Positions 24,451 through 32,591 of a DNA stretch of 34,934 bases are shown one piece after another. The stretch spans positions 1 to 34,934 of the forward strand of contig JASBTR010000022.1 of the NCBI GenBank assembly GCA_030148325.1, given 5' to 3'. The translations under genes and the position numbers were made by a program. The notes below the pieces were generated by a model, which did not search any database, had not been told where the DNA came from, and worked only from the letters and a program-made list of their open reading frames with translations. The stretch comes from Gammaproteobacteria bacterium. GTDB lineage: Bacteria; Pseudomonadota; Gammaproteobacteria; UBA6429; Thiohalophilaceae. Position 1 is the first letter of the stretch. Each line of letters starts with the position of its first letter.

Positions 24451-25767
24451 ATGACATCAACAAACTCAACCACATTTATCGTTAAACCCGGCGGGACGCT
24501 TAACGGAGAGATCCGGGTGCCGGGCGACAAATCCATTTCTCATCGCAGCATCATGCTCGGCGCGCTGGCGGAGGGCACGACCGAGGTTACGGGTTTTCTC
24601 GAAGGCGAGGACAATCTGGCGACCCTGAATGCTTTTCGCGCCATGGGTGTGAATATCACGGGTCCGGAGCAGGGCCGGGTCAGCATCGAGGGCGTGGGGC
24701 TGCACGGCCTCAAAGCGCCGGATGGCCCTCTGTATCTGGGCAATTCCGGCACCTCGATGCGCCTGCTAAGCGGTCTGATGGCGGCGCAGGCGTTTGACTG
24801 TACGCTGATCGGCGATGCATCGCTGAGTGGTCGTCCCATGCGCAGAGTCACTGTGCCACTGGCGGAAATGGGGGCAAAAATCGAGACCAACGAGGCGGGT
24901 ACGCCGCCTTTGCATATCCACGGCGGGCGGAAATTGAAGGGCATCGACTATGACATGCCGGTAGCCAGCGCCCAGGTGAAATCCTGCCTGCTGCTGGCCG
25001 GATTGTACGCTGATGGGCAGACCTGTGTGACCGAGCCCGCACCAACTCGGGATCATACCGAGCGTATGTTGCAGGGCTTTGGCTATGCGGTGAAACGCGA
25101 AGACAACCGAATCTGTGTCGAAGGCGGCGGTCGGTTGACGGCGACCCGGCTCGATGTACCGGCGGATATTTCATCGGCCACTTTTTTTATGGTCGGGGCG
25201 AGCATTGCGGATGGCGCGGATATTACTCTCAAACATGTCGGTATCAATCCCACACGTATCGGCGTGCTTAATATCCTGCGGCAGATGGGCGCGAATATCG
25301 AGCTTGCAAACGAGCAGCAGGTCGGCGGGGAGCCAGTGGCCGATATCCGGGTGCGCAGCGCGCGACTGAAAGGCATCCGCATTCCCGAGGAGCAGGTGCC
25401 GCTGGCGATTGACGAATTCCCGGCGATTTTCGTCGCCGCGGCCTGCGCCGAGGGCGAGACGGTGCTGACCGGGGCGCGGGAACTGCGGGTCAAGGAAAGC
25501 GATCGCATCCAGGTGATGGCAGATGGCCTGCAAATTCTGGGCGTCGATGTCCGGCCCACTGAAGATGGCATGCTGATTCAGGGCGGCTTGATCGGCAGCG
25601 GCTGTGTGCAAAGCCACGGCGATCACCGCATCGCCATGTCCTTCGCCATGGCAGCGCTGCGTGCAGCCGGCCCGATAGAAATTCACGACTGCGCCAATGT
25701 CGATACCTCCTTCCCCGGGTTTGCTACCCTGGCGCAGCAGGCGGGGCTAGAGGTCACGGTAGTTTAG
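24451..25767 (+). CDS. aroA: 3-phosphoshikimate 1-carboxyvinyltransferase (EPSP synthase)
   Basis: This 438-residue enzyme joins phosphoenolpyruvate to shikimate-3-phosphate in the chorismate pathway. Motifs are PGDKSISHRSIMLGALAEG (24-42), LGNSGTSMRLLSGL (96-109), ASLSGRPMRRV (123-133), SAQVKSCLLLAGL and EPAPTRDHTERMLQGFG. The RPM, SAQVKS and TRDHTE pattern is that of class II EPSP synthases (the Bacillus/CP4-like group) rather than E. coli AroA. The position that is Ala100 in CP4 is Gly100 here, so the best-known tolerance residue is absent. The upstream TGAAATATG context has only a weak GAGA. A repeat pair separates it from cmk. Confidence 0.97.
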   Translation: MTSTNSTTFIVKPGGTLNGEIRVPGDKSISHRSIMLGALAEGTTEVTGFLEGEDNLATLNAFRAMGVNITGPEQGRVSIEGVGLHGLKAPDGPLYLGNSGTSMRLLSGLMAAQAFDCTLIGDASLSGRPMRRVTVPLAEMGAKIETNEAGTPPLHIHGGRKLKGIDYDMPVASAQVKSCLLLAGLYADGQTCVTEPAPTRDHTERMLQGFGYAVKREDNRICVEGGGRLTATRLDVPADISSATFFMVGASIADGADITLKHVGINPTRIGVLNILRQMGANIELANEQQVGGEPVADIRVRSARLKGIRIPEEQVPLAIDEFPAIFVAAACAEGETVLTGARELRVKESDRIQVMADGLQILGVDVRPTEDGMLIQGGLIGSGCVQSHGDHRIAMSFAMAALRAAGPIEIHDCANVDTSFPGFATLAQQAGLEVTVV

Positions 25768-25784
25768 CCCAAATGTTCAGGTTA

Positions 25785-25872
25785 AACGCAGAGGTCGCGG
25801 AGGCGCAAAGGCGCAAAGAAAATATTTTCATGTTTTTCCTCTGCGTCTTTGCGCCTCTGCGTTCTCCGCGTT
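25785..25872. repeat. CGCAGAG inverted repeat pair (aroA/cmk gap)
   Basis: Arms 25785-25819 and 25838-25872 form an almost continuous stem of about 34 bp with an 18-base AT-rich loop. The repeat lies 18 bases after the aroA stop and 48 bases before the cmk ATG. This is the fourth CGCAGAG pair of the window. Confidence 0.85.
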
Positions 25873-25920
25873 AGTTATCCGTATTTATGGACGGAGATCA
25901 TAACTTTAAGGAATCTTTTC

Positions 25921-26601
25921 ATGTCTGACTTTCCCGTTTTAACCATCGATGGCCCCAGTGGCTCAGGCAAGGGCACCATCAGCGCGCGGGTGGCGCGGCA
26001 GCTGGGCTGGCATTTGCTCGATAGTGGTGCGCTGTATCGGCTGGTGGCGCTGGGCGCGCAACGCCATCATATCCCGCTGGAGGATGAAAAAGCGCTGGCG
26101 GAGTATGCGGCCTCACTGGATGTGCGGTTTGAGCTGCCAGAATCGGGTTCTGAACCGGTTACCCTGCTGGAAGGCGAGGCTGTGGGGGATGCCATTCGCA
26201 GTGAAACCTGCGGTAATGCGGCCTCAAAAGTCGCCGCGCTGCCGGCAGTGCGGGCGGCGCTGCTCCAGCGCCAGCGTGATTTTTGCCAGCAGCCGGGGCT
26301 GGTGGCCGATGGCCGGGACATGGGAACCGTGGTTTTTCCTGATGCCGGGGTGAAAATATTTTTGACCGCAAGCGTAGAAGAACGGGCGCAAAGGCGCTAT
26401 AAACAGTTGATAGAAAAGGGAATCAGTGCTAATCTTGCCGGTCTCCTGGAGGAGATAGCCGAGCGTGACGCCCGCGATAGCCAGCGTAAGGTGGCGCCGC
26501 TGAAGCCAGCGGAGGATGCCATAATACTGGATACCACTTCGATGACGATTGATGAGGTGGTGGAAAAGGTTGTGCAGCAGTGTCAGCAGGGCTTTGCCTG
26601 A
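25921..26601 (+). CDS. cmk: cytidylate kinase
   Basis: This 226-residue enzyme phosphorylates CMP and dCMP with ATP. The P-loop GPSGSGKGT is at 11-19. The NMP-binding part contains [13 protein letters not shown], followed by the CMP-specific [21 protein letters not shown] and the lid-region [20 protein letters not shown]. The frame is open for 24 more codons upstream (from 25849), but those codons lie in repeat DNA. ATG 25921, with AAGGA about nine bases before it, gives the family N-terminus [12 protein letters not shown]. It precedes rpsA, the classic cmk-rpsA-ihfB arrangement. Confidence 0.97.
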   Translation: MSDFPVLTIDGPSGSGKGTISARVARQLGWHLLDSGALYRLVALGAQRHHIPLEDEKALAEYAASLDVRFELPESGSEPVTLLEGEAVGDAIRSETCGNAASKVAALPAVRAALLQRQRDFCQQPGLVADGRDMGTVVFPDAGVKIFLTASVEERAQRRYKQLIEKGISANLAGLLEEIAERDARDSQRKVAPLKPAEDAIILDTTSMTIDEVVEKVVQQCQQGFA

Positions 26602-26678
26602 ACCATTCAGGGGGCAGTCGGGTTTAATGTAGTTGTTTGAGTTTGGCTGAATAAATAGACATATTAGATGTAACTGGG

Positions 26679-26782
26679 AGCTCACAATGCGTAGTCTGGA
26701 TTGTGGGCTGAATTTGTAACTAACCCGCGGTTTTTTACCGCAGTAACATAGGTTGGATGTTTCAACCTAAGGCGATATGAGA
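26679..26782 (+). promoter_or_regulatory. rpsA leader with three consecutive hairpins (S1 autoregulatory type)
   Basis: Three stem-loops lie in series before the rpsA start. Hairpin I has a 10-bp stem AGCTCACAAT/ATTGTGGGCT with one G-T wobble (26679-26688 with 26700-26709). Hairpin II has GCGGT/ACCGC with a T5 loop (26727-26731 with 26737-26741). Hairpin III has TAGGTTG/CAACCTA (26749-26755 with 26763-26769). The linkers are AU-rich and the only Shine-Dalgarno-like sequence, AAGG (26769-26772), overlaps the base of hairpin III. This matches the known three-hairpin rpsA leader of gammaproteobacteria, through which S1 represses its own translation. The promoter is not clearly identifiable. Confidence 0.65.
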
Positions 26783-28456
26783 ATGAGCGAAAGCTTTGCA
26801 GAATTATTTGAAGAGAGTCTTGCCAAAACGCAGATGCGTCCCGGCACCATTATTCCCGGCACTGTAGTACAGGTTAACGATGACTTTGTTATTGTCAATG
26901 CAGGATTGAAATCCGAAGGCGTGATTCCAATCAATCAGTTTGCTAATGAAGCCGGTGAGGTTGATATCAACGTAGGCGACATTGTAGAAGTCGCACTGGA
27001 TACGGTTGAAGACGGATTTGGCGAGACCCGTCTGTCACGCGAAAAAGCCAAGCGTGCGGAAACCTGGAAAAAACTGGAAGCTGCATTTGAAGCAGGCGAA
27101 ACGGTTACAGGTATGATTAACGATAAAGTCAAAGGTGGCTTTACCGTCGAGCTGGGTGAAATCCGCGCTTTCCTGCCGGGTTCACTGGTGGATGTGCGTC
27201 CTGTTCGCGATACCAGCTATCTCGAAGGCAAGGAACTTGAATTTAAGGTTATCAAACTGGATCAGCCGCGTAACAATGTCGTGGTTTCCCGCCGTGCGGT
27301 GGTCGAGGCTGAAGGCAGTGCTGAACGTGAAACCCTGCTGGAAAACATGCAGGAAGGCGCCGTTATCAAGGGTGTGATCAAGAACCTGACCGACTACGGT
27401 GCTTTTGTTGATCTGGGTGGTGTCGATGGCCTGCTGCATATCACCGATATGGCCTGGAAGCGCGTCAAGCACCCCAGTGAAATCGTTGAAGTAGGCGATG
27501 AAATTGATGTCAAGGTACTCAAGTTCGATCGTGAGCGCATGCGTGTGTCACTGGGGCTGAAACAGATGGGCGAAGATCCCTGGGTCGATATTGCACGCCG
27601 TTATCCTGAGCACACACGTCTGCTGGGCAAGGTCACCAATATTGCTGATTACGGTTGCTTCGTTGAGCTGGAAGAAGGTGTTGAAGGTCTGGTGCATGTG
27701 TCTGAAATGGACTGGACCAACAAAAATATTCATCCCAGCAAGGTTGTACAGCTAGGTCAGGAAGTGGAAGTGGTGGTTCTGGATATCGATGAAGAACGCC
27801 GCCGTATTTCACTGGGCATGAAGCAGTGTGCTGCCAATCCCTGGGAACATTTTGGCGCTACACACAACAAGAATGACAAGGTCAGCGGTGTCATCAAGTC
27901 GATTACCGACTTTGGTATTTTCATCGGCATGGACGGTGGTATCGACGGACTGGTGCATGTTTCTGATATTTCCTGGAATACGCCTGGTGAAGAAGCGGTG
28001 CGCAACTTCAAGAAGGGTGATGAGATAGAAGCCGTTGTGCTGTCAGTTGATCCAGAACGTGAACGCATTTCACTGGGCATCAAACAGCTGGAAAAAGATC
28101 CGGTCTCCAATTTTGTGGTCGATCATGCCAAGGGCAGTATCGTTAAGGCCAAAATTGTTGAAGTGGATGCCAAGGGCGCGGTGCTTGAACTCGAAGATGG
28201 CGTCGAAGGTTATCTGCGTGCTTCCGAACTGTCACAAGAACGCGTTGAAGATGCGCGTACAGTGCTGAATGTCGGTGATGAAATCGAAGCCAAGTTTGTT
28301 GGCATCGATCGCAAAAACCGTACGGTTAATCTTTCTATCAAAGCCAAAGACAGCGATGAAGAGAAGGAAGCCATTAGCGATTACAATCGTGATGCCGCGC
28401 CGGCGGCTACCACGCTCGGTGATTTGTTGAAGGAACAGATGGATTCGGGTGACTGA
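26783..28456 (+). CDS. rpsA: 30S ribosomal protein S1
   Basis: This S1 protein of 557 residues has six S1 OB-fold repeats. It binds mRNA on the 30S subunit and helps initiate translation on structured or weak-Shine-Dalgarno messages. Repeats are recognisable by [97 protein letters not shown] and a divergent sixth, [23 protein letters not shown] 26783 matches the family start [13 protein letters not shown] and lies ten bases from AAGG; ATG 26777 would add two residues. It follows cmk and precedes ihfB. Confidence 0.98.
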   Translation: MSESFAELFEESLAKTQMRPGTIIPGTVVQVNDDFVIVNAGLKSEGVIPINQFANEAGEVDINVGDIVEVALDTVEDGFGETRLSREKAKRAETWKKLEAAFEAGETVTGMINDKVKGGFTVELGEIRAFLPGSLVDVRPVRDTSYLEGKELEFKVIKLDQPRNNVVVSRRAVVEAEGSAERETLLENMQEGAVIKGVIKNLTDYGAFVDLGGVDGLLHITDMAWKRVKHPSEIVEVGDEIDVKVLKFDRERMRVSLGLKQMGEDPWVDIARRYPEHTRLLGKVTNIADYGCFVELEEGVEGLVHVSEMDWTNKNIHPSKVVQLGQEVEVVVLDIDEERRRISLGMKQCAANPWEHFGATHNKNDKVSGVIKSITDFGIFIGMDGGIDGLVHVSDISWNTPGEEAVRNFKKGDEIEAVVLSVDPERERISLGIKQLEKDPVSNFVVDHAKGSIVKAKIVEVDAKGAVLELEDGVEGYLRASELSQERVEDARTVLNVGDEIEAKFVGIDRKNRTVNLSIKAKDSDEEKEAISDYNRDAAPAATTLGDLLKEQMDSGD

Positions 28457-28511
28457 GTTTTTTACCAGTCGAAGACCACAAAGTAATTTGCAGTCTTGAA
28501 AAGGATGGGTG

Positions 28512-28817
28512 ATGACAAAATCAGAGTTAATTGAAATTCTGGCGAAAAAGCAGCCCCAGCTGGCCTACAAGGATGTTGAGCTGGCGATAAAAACCATGAT
28601 TGAACATATGGGCACCAATCTTGCCAATGGTGAACGTATTGAGATTCGTGGTTTTGGGAGCTTCTCATTGCACTATCGTCCACCCCGCACCGGGCGCAAT
28701 CCAAAAACCGGTGATTCTGTTGCCCTCGGCGCGAAATATGTTCCACATTTCAAGCCGGGCAAGGAAATGCGGGAACGGGTAAACAAGAATATGGTGACGG
28801 TCGAAATCAAGGCCTGA
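28512..28817 (+). CDS. ihfB: integration host factor subunit beta
   Basis: This 101-residue DNABII-family protein forms the DNA-bending IHF heterodimer with IhfA. It has the N-terminal helices [14 protein letters not shown], the family core [17 protein letters not shown] (42-58) and the beta-arm RTGRNPKTG (59-67), whose proline intercalates in the minor groove. ATG 28512 has AAGGA six bases upstream; a GTG three bases earlier is less likely. The gap to rpsA is 55 bases and a strong terminator follows, so the two are probably at least partly co-transcribed. Confidence 0.97.
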   Translation: MTKSELIEILAKKQPQLAYKDVELAIKTMIEHMGTNLANGERIEIRGFGSFSLHYRPPRTGRNPKTGDSVALGAKYVPHFKPGKEMRERVNKNMVTVEIKA

Positions 28818-28840
28818 GCGATTACTGTGAAACAAAATTG

Positions 28841-28875
28841 AGCGGCATAAAGTTTCGACTTTATGCCGCTTTTTT
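28841..28875 (+). terminator. intrinsic terminator after ihfB
   Basis: A perfect 13-bp stem AGCGGCATAAAGT/ACTTTATGCCGCT (28841-28853 with 28858-28870), a TTCG tetraloop and a T-run (28871-28875) form a textbook Rho-independent terminator 23 bases after the ihfB stop. Confidence 0.95.
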
Positions 28876-28925
28876 GTGCCGCTATTCTAAATAAAAGGTC
28901 CAAAAGGGGCGTCCAGATATAGTGT

Positions 28926-29008
28926 GTAGGATGTGCTGAGTGAAGCGAAGCGCATCGGTCGCGTGTCCATCTGGAATGATGGGCTTCGTTTCACTCAGCA
29001 CATCCTAC
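28926..29008. repeat. GTAGGATGTGCTGAG inverted repeat
   Basis: Arms 28926-28951 and 28983-29008 are reverse complements at 25 of 26 positions, with a 31-base loop. The inner ends (GTGAAGCGAAGC and its complement) resemble the mtaD-distal repeat at 11079-11160. Confidence 0.85.
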
Positions 29009-29377
29009 GAATGTTTAAAACCATTCTGAAAAGTGGACAGAGATTCGGAATTTTATTTATGAAGGGGATATGAATTTGGTGAATGTCCCCTAATATTTAT
29101 CATTGCTGTAAATAATGCTATGTTAAATTGCTTTGGGCCTAATCCTAATCTCCAAAGCTTGCAGCGAAATATTTTGTATGATGGGTAGAGCGAAACGAAA
29201 CCCATCGGTATTCCTGTTTGCCCGGGGTTTGCCCGCATGTTTCGGGGTTCAACCCATGCAAACAATAAATACCCCGCGGCGAGCCGCAGGGTAGGTTAAT
29301 TGGCATGACAAGTGCTTCTCTGCTTAGGGGAAAGAACCTGATTATCCATATTTGTACCTGAATATGAGGCTGATGCA
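29009..29377. other. ihfB/lapA intergenic region, palindromes only
   Basis: No gene is seen. GATGGGT/ACCCATC (29180-29186 with 29200-29206) is a half-size relative of the 11079-11160 repeat. A GC-rich imperfect hairpin (29270-29293, TACCC and GCGG pairing with CCGC and GGGTA) follows 63 bases later. A lapA promoter probably lies in 29300-29360, but I cannot place its boxes. The lapA ribosome-binding GAGG is at about 29365. Confidence 0.5.
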
Positions 29378-29671
29378 ATGTTGCGAATTTTCTATCTGTT
29401 AGTGTTTCTATTGCTCATAGTGATCGGTATTGCTTTTGCCGTACTGAATGCAGAAGCAGTGGAGTTCAATTATTATTTTTCCAGCCGGCAAATTCCCTTA
29501 TCGCTTATCCTGGTGCTGGCCATGTTTACAGGTGCGCTGCTGGGCGTGCTGGCCAGTACCGGTGTGATAATCAGCCTCAAGCGTGAGGCTGCGCAGTTGA
29601 GAAAATCCGCCGAACTGGCGGAAAAGGAAATTACAAACCTGCGTGCAATTCCTATCAGGGACAAGCATTAA
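29378..29671 (+). CDS. lapA: LapA-domain inner-membrane protein (DUF1049)
   Basis: This 97-residue protein has two membrane segments (about 3-22 and 42-65) separated by a short loop with NAEAVEFNYYF, the LapA signature, and a charged cytosolic coiled-coil tail (66-92). In E. coli LapA is co-encoded with LapB and takes part in controlling lipopolysaccharide synthesis. A GAGG sequence lies about nine bases before the ATG. The stop TAA overlaps an ATG (TAATG) that opens a tiny frame leading to lapB. The order lapA-lapB-pyrF is the same as in E. coli. Confidence 0.92.
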   Translation: MLRIFYLLVFLLLIVIGIAFAVLNAEAVEFNYYFSSRQIPLSLILVLAMFTGALLGVLASTGVIISLKREAAQLRKSAELAEKEITNLRAIPIRDKH

Positions 29672-29715
29672 TGCCTGCTCGCCCTGTCTTTGGTCTGGAC
29701 CCCTATGGTGTTTGA
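29671..29715 (+). other. candidate 14-codon linking ORF between lapA and lapB
   Basis: ATG 29671 shares its A with the lapA stop (TAATG) and opens a 14-codon frame. The frame ends in TGA at 29713-29715, just past the lapB ATG at 29705. lapB has no visible Shine-Dalgarno sequence. Ribosomes ending lapA could reinitiate here and then slip back to the lapB start. This is inference, and the frame is short enough to be chance. Confidence 0.2.
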
Positions 29716-30874
29716 AGCACTTTTATTATTACTCCCGGTAGCCGCCTTTTCCGGCTGGTTGATTGGACGGCGCAGCCGATCGGTGAAAACTGAACGGGGC
29801 CGCGCTGACATTCCTGCTGATTATCTGAAGGGCATGAATTATCTTTTAAACGAGCAGCCGGATAAGGCGATTGACACCTTTATTCAGATGCTCGATGTGG
29901 ACAGTAATACGGTTGAAACCCATTTGGCGCTGGGGGGCCTGTTTCGACGGCGTGGTGAAGTCGATCGGGCTATTCGTATTCACCAGAACCTGATTGCCCG
30001 ACCAACACTGAAAAAAGACGAGCGCATACAGGCATTGTTTGAGCTGGGACAGGATTACATGCGTGCCGGCTTGCTGGACCGTGCCGAGACATTATTGTCG
30101 GAACTGGCTGAAAGTGATCAACGTCATCACTCAGCGCTGAAATTGTTGCTGGACATCTATCAGCAGGAGAAAGAATGGCAGAACGCTATCCAGGTAGCAA
30201 AAAAATATGAACTTCGTATGGGCAAGGATCTGGGCGTCAGTATCGCTCAGTTTTATTGTGAGCTGGCGGAACAGGTGCGCGCACAGGGCGAACCTCTGCG
30301 AGCATTGAAACTGCTGAAGAAAGCCCTGAATGAAGAGCGAAGCTGTGTGCGCGCCAGTCTGCTGGAGGCTGATATTGAAATTAGCGCTGGCGATGCCAAA
30401 TCCGCTTTGCGTGCAGCGCAGCGGGTAGAGCAACAGGACGCCGATTTTATTCCTGAGGCACTGCCATTGATAAAACGCTGTTACCAGGTTCTGGGGCGCA
30501 GGGATGAATTCAGGCGCTATCTGCAAAGACTGTTAGATAATCACAGTAGCATCGCGGTGGTGCTGGAGCTGGCCGAGTTGATTCACGAAGCAGAAGGTGA
30601 AGAAGCCGCTGAAAAATTTGTTACAGATTTTCTTAAACATACGCCCTCCGTATTTGGTATTGAACGTTTGATCGATCTCAACCTCGAGCGCGTCAAGGAT
30701 GAAGTTAAAGATAAACTGCTGGTGCTGAAAAATGTCACCAGTGATGTTCTGAAAAACAAACCCATGTATCAATGCCATCATTGCGGCTTCAATGGCAGAA
30801 CGCTGCACTGGCAATGCCCAGGTTGTAAATGCTGGAACACGGTCAAACCCGTTCAGGGGATAGAAGGAAAATAA
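29705..30874 (+). CDS. lapB: lipopolysaccharide assembly protein LapB (YciM)
   Basis: From ATG 29705 the product has 389 residues, the same length as E. coli LapB. It acts at the inner membrane as the adaptor that controls FtsH degradation of LpxC and so balances lipopolysaccharide synthesis. An N-terminal membrane helix (LLLLLPVAAFSGWLIGRRS) is followed by TPR repeats over most of the protein (DKAIDTFIQMLDVD, VETHLALGGLFRRRGEVDRAIRIHQNL and others). The C-terminus is a rubredoxin-like metal site with two CxxC pairs (CHHC and CPGC). A TTG at 29690 in the same frame would add five residues. pyrF starts immediately after the stop. Confidence 0.95.
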   Translation: MVFEALLLLLPVAAFSGWLIGRRSRSVKTERGRADIPADYLKGMNYLLNEQPDKAIDTFIQMLDVDSNTVETHLALGGLFRRRGEVDRAIRIHQNLIARPTLKKDERIQALFELGQDYMRAGLLDRAETLLSELAESDQRHHSALKLLLDIYQQEKEWQNAIQVAKKYELRMGKDLGVSIAQFYCELAEQVRAQGEPLRALKLLKKALNEERSCVRASLLEADIEISAGDAKSALRAAQRVEQQDADFIPEALPLIKRCYQVLGRRDEFRRYLQRLLDNHSSIAVVLELAELIHEAEGEEAAEKFVTDFLKHTPSVFGIERLIDLNLERVKDEVKDKLLVLKNVTSDVLKNKPMYQCHHCGFNGRTLHWQCPGCKCWNTVKPVQGIEGK

Positions 30875-31567
30875 GTGGAAAAATCACGAATTATTATTGC
30901 GCTGGATTATCCAGATGCGGAGGCGGCGAATGTGCTGCTTGCTCAACTCGATCCTGCCCGTTGCCGGGTCAAGGTCGGTAAGGAACTGTTTACTGCAGCC
31001 GGACCGGCATTTGTTTCAAAACTGGTGGCGCAGGGTTTTGACGTGTTTCTGGATCTCAAGTTCCATGATATCCCGAATACAGTGGCCAAAGCATGTCAGG
31101 CGGCTGCGGGACTGGGCGTCTGGATGCTGAATGTGCATGCCCTGGGTGGCGGGCGCATGCTGGCTGCTGCACGAGAGGCTATTGATAACTCCGATCATCG
31201 GCCGTTGCTGATTGCGGTGACGATCCTGACCAGCATGGGTCCGGCAGAACTCGAACAGATAGGGCTTACCGGTGATGCCAAAGAGTATGTCCGGCGACTG
31301 GCGCTGCTGGCGCAGGAGGCGGGTATCGACGGGGTGGTGTGTTCGCCACTGGAAGTGGCCATGCTGCGTCAGCATATCGATCCGTCCTTTAAACTGGTGA
31401 CGCCGGGTATTCGCCCTAAAGGAGCTGATGCGGGGGATCAGACTCGGATCATGACGCCGGCCGAGGCCATTGCTGCGGGTTCAGATTATCTGGTAATTGG
31501 CCGGCCGATCACCCAACAGCCTGATCCTATGGCGGCGCTGGCGGCGATTGAGCAGGAAATTGGATAA
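30875..31567 (+). CDS. pyrF: orotidine 5'-phosphate decarboxylase
   Basis: This 230-residue TIM-barrel enzyme makes UMP in pyrimidine synthesis. The active-site sequence [11 protein letters not shown] (60-70) supplies Asp60, Lys62 and Asp65. The N-terminal IIIALDYPD and the phosphate-binding [14 protein letters not shown] and YLVIGRPIT near the C-terminus are family hallmarks. The GTG start follows the lapB TAA with no gap, so translation is likely coupled. The length is normal. No clear terminator follows; instead a repeat lies about 30 bases downstream. Confidence 0.97.
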   Translation: MEKSRIIIALDYPDAEAANVLLAQLDPARCRVKVGKELFTAAGPAFVSKLVAQGFDVFLDLKFHDIPNTVAKACQAAAGLGVWMLNVHALGGGRMLAAAREAIDNSDHRPLLIAVTILTSMGPAELEQIGLTGDAKEYVRRLALLAQEAGIDGVVCSPLEVAMLRQHIDPSFKLVTPGIRPKGADAGDQTRIMTPAEAIAAGSDYLVIGRPITQQPDPMAALAAIEQEIG

Positions 31568-31598
31568 TCAGGCGCCAGGATATGCCTGTTACCCCGTC

Positions 31599-31647
31599 AT
31601 TCCGGCATGATTTTAGCCGGAATCCAGATGGACGATAACTGGATTCC
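31599..31647. repeat. nested ATTCCGGC / GGAATCCAG inverted repeat
   Basis: ATTCCGGC (31599-31606) pairs with GCCGGAAT (31616-31623). The overlapping GGAATCCAG (31619-31627) pairs with CTGGATTCC (31639-31647), so two exclusive hairpins share the middle segment. It resembles the CATTCC-GGAATCCAG intergenic repeats common in proteobacteria. The remaining part of this 319-base gap holds only the hairpin described next. Confidence 0.7.
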
Positions 31648-31794
31648 AGCTCATCTGTGACCGAAGGATGAAACTCATGCAGGAATAAGGATAAGACACA
31701 ATTTTTTGGTTGACTGCCTGTACGGACGTGGCAGAATAGAAAACGGGGTTTACGGAACGCACGCTATTACTTCGTAACCCAGATGAACCGGATA

Positions 31795-31884
31795 AGTACC
31801 TTGACGAAATGATTTTCCGCAAAATACGCAGAAAATCCTTTCTAAGGTACTAAACATAACGTAAATAACGAGAAAGGAGTCTCG
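31795..31884 (+). promoter_or_regulatory. comEA-like leader: long hairpin and SD in a loop
   Basis: A two-part stem AGTACCTT/AAGGTACT (31795-31802 with 31844-31851) encloses GATTTTCCGC/GCAGAAAATC (31811-31820 with 31828-31837, one mismatch). Eighteen bases later CGAGA/TCTCG (31869-31873 with 31880-31884) presents the ribosome-binding AAGGAG exactly as a six-base loop, seven bases before the ATG. A regulatory role is inference. Confidence 0.4.
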
Positions 31885-31886
31885 CC

Positions 31887-32171
31887 ATGAAAAAACTATT
31901 AACTGCTCTCACTTCCCTGTTTCTTGCCCTGAGTTTTGGGGTGCTGGCAGAACCTGTTGATATCAATACAGCTGATGCCCAGACCCTTGCACTGAATATC
32001 AAGGGTGTTGGCGATAGAAAAGCGGCTGAAATCGTCAGTTACCGTGAGAAATACGGGCCGTTCAAATCAATAGAGGAACTGAAAAATATCAGGGGCATCG
32101 GATCGAAGCTGATTGAGAAAAATCGCGCTAATCTGTTGATCGTCAATAACGAGGCCGCGGTGTCTGATTGA
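31887..32171 (+). CDS. secreted helix-hairpin-helix (ComEA-like) protein
   Basis: This 94-residue protein has a Sec signal peptide (about 1-21, MKKLLTALTSLFLALSFGVLA) followed by a ComEA-type double helix-hairpin-helix domain. VDINTADAQTLALNIKGVGDRKAAEIVSYREKYGPFKSIEELKNI and RGIGSKLIEKNR are its two hairpins, given here only to name their ends (residues about 24-88). It is expected to bind DNA non-specifically in the periplasm, as the DNA receptor of natural transformation does. Short ComEA proteins of this kind are frequent in gammaproteobacteria. No other competence gene is adjacent except the distant pseudopilin gene, so a competence role is likely but unproven. AAGGAG supports the start. 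Confidence 0.85.
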   Translation: MKKLLTALTSLFLALSFGVLAEPVDINTADAQTLALNIKGVGDRKAAEIVSYREKYGPFKSIEELKNIRGIGSKLIEKNRANLLIVNNEAAVSD

Positions 32172-32199
32172 TTGCCTGTTGAGATATCGAAAATAACAG

Positions 32200-32236
32200 A
32201 AGGGCGTCTAATAATAAAATAAGGTGCCCTTTTGTT
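32200..32236 (+). terminator. candidate terminator after the comEA-like gene
   Basis: CAGAAGGGC pairs with GCCCTTTTG (stem about 32197-32205 with 32226-32234, one G-T wobble, loop of 20 bases) and merges into TTTTGTTT. The long loop lowers confidence. Confidence 0.5.
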
Positions 32237-32380
32237 TATCTAAAAGTTATGGGGCTGTAATATTTACTGCATCTGGGTAAAGGAAAATGCCGGCGTGCCG
32301 ATTTACTGGTGTAATAATTTAATCTCTGAGGGGTTAATTCTCCGCTGTTTGCAGCGAAAAACCTACACTTAACAAATTAT

Positions 32381-32510
32381 GGAAACTCTGATTAATTCCG
32401 TTCGCCCTGAGCTTGTCGAAGGGCAGAATATATAACACTATGATTTTACAATGGTTACCGTTCATGGTTCGACAGGCTCACCATGAACGGCGGAATTAAT
32501 CAGAGTTTCC
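32381..32510. repeat. TGAGCTTGTCGAA element, copy 3, with different termini
   Basis: The same two hairpin arms as in the MITE copies (left core CCTGAGCTTGTCGAAGG at about 32407-32423, right core GGTTCGACAGGCTCACC at about 32466-32482) are flanked by a perfect 20-bp inverted repeat (32381-32400 with 32491-32510, GGAAACTCTGATTAATTCCG). This terminal sequence is unrelated to that of copies 1 and 2. The rest of the 420-base gap to galU shows a small CGCTG/CAGCG hairpin (32343-32356) and no gene. Confidence 0.8.
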
Positions 32511-32591
32511 TTAACTATATACCGGGTTCCCTGTTTTACTTATTGTGCCCTTATCATCTCCGATTCATCATTACGAACATGGTAGTTTTAC

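Noticed and set aside
24451-25767. Glyphosate-tolerant EPSP synthase
   Set aside because: Class II motifs are present, but the key position is Gly100 rather than the CP4 alanine, so tolerance cannot be claimed.
25849-25920. 24-codon N-terminal extension of cmk
   Set aside because: The extension is read from a CGCAGAG repeat arm and gap DNA. ATG 25921 has AAGGA and the family N-terminus.
26597-26611. CCTGAA/TTCAGG palindrome at the cmk stop as a terminator
   Set aside because: It has six base pairs, no T-run, and overlaps the stop codon; it is likely chance.
31613-31822. 69-codon minus-strand frame in the pyrF/comEA gap
   Set aside because: It has no ribosome-binding sequence or family resemblance and runs through repeat and hairpin DNA.
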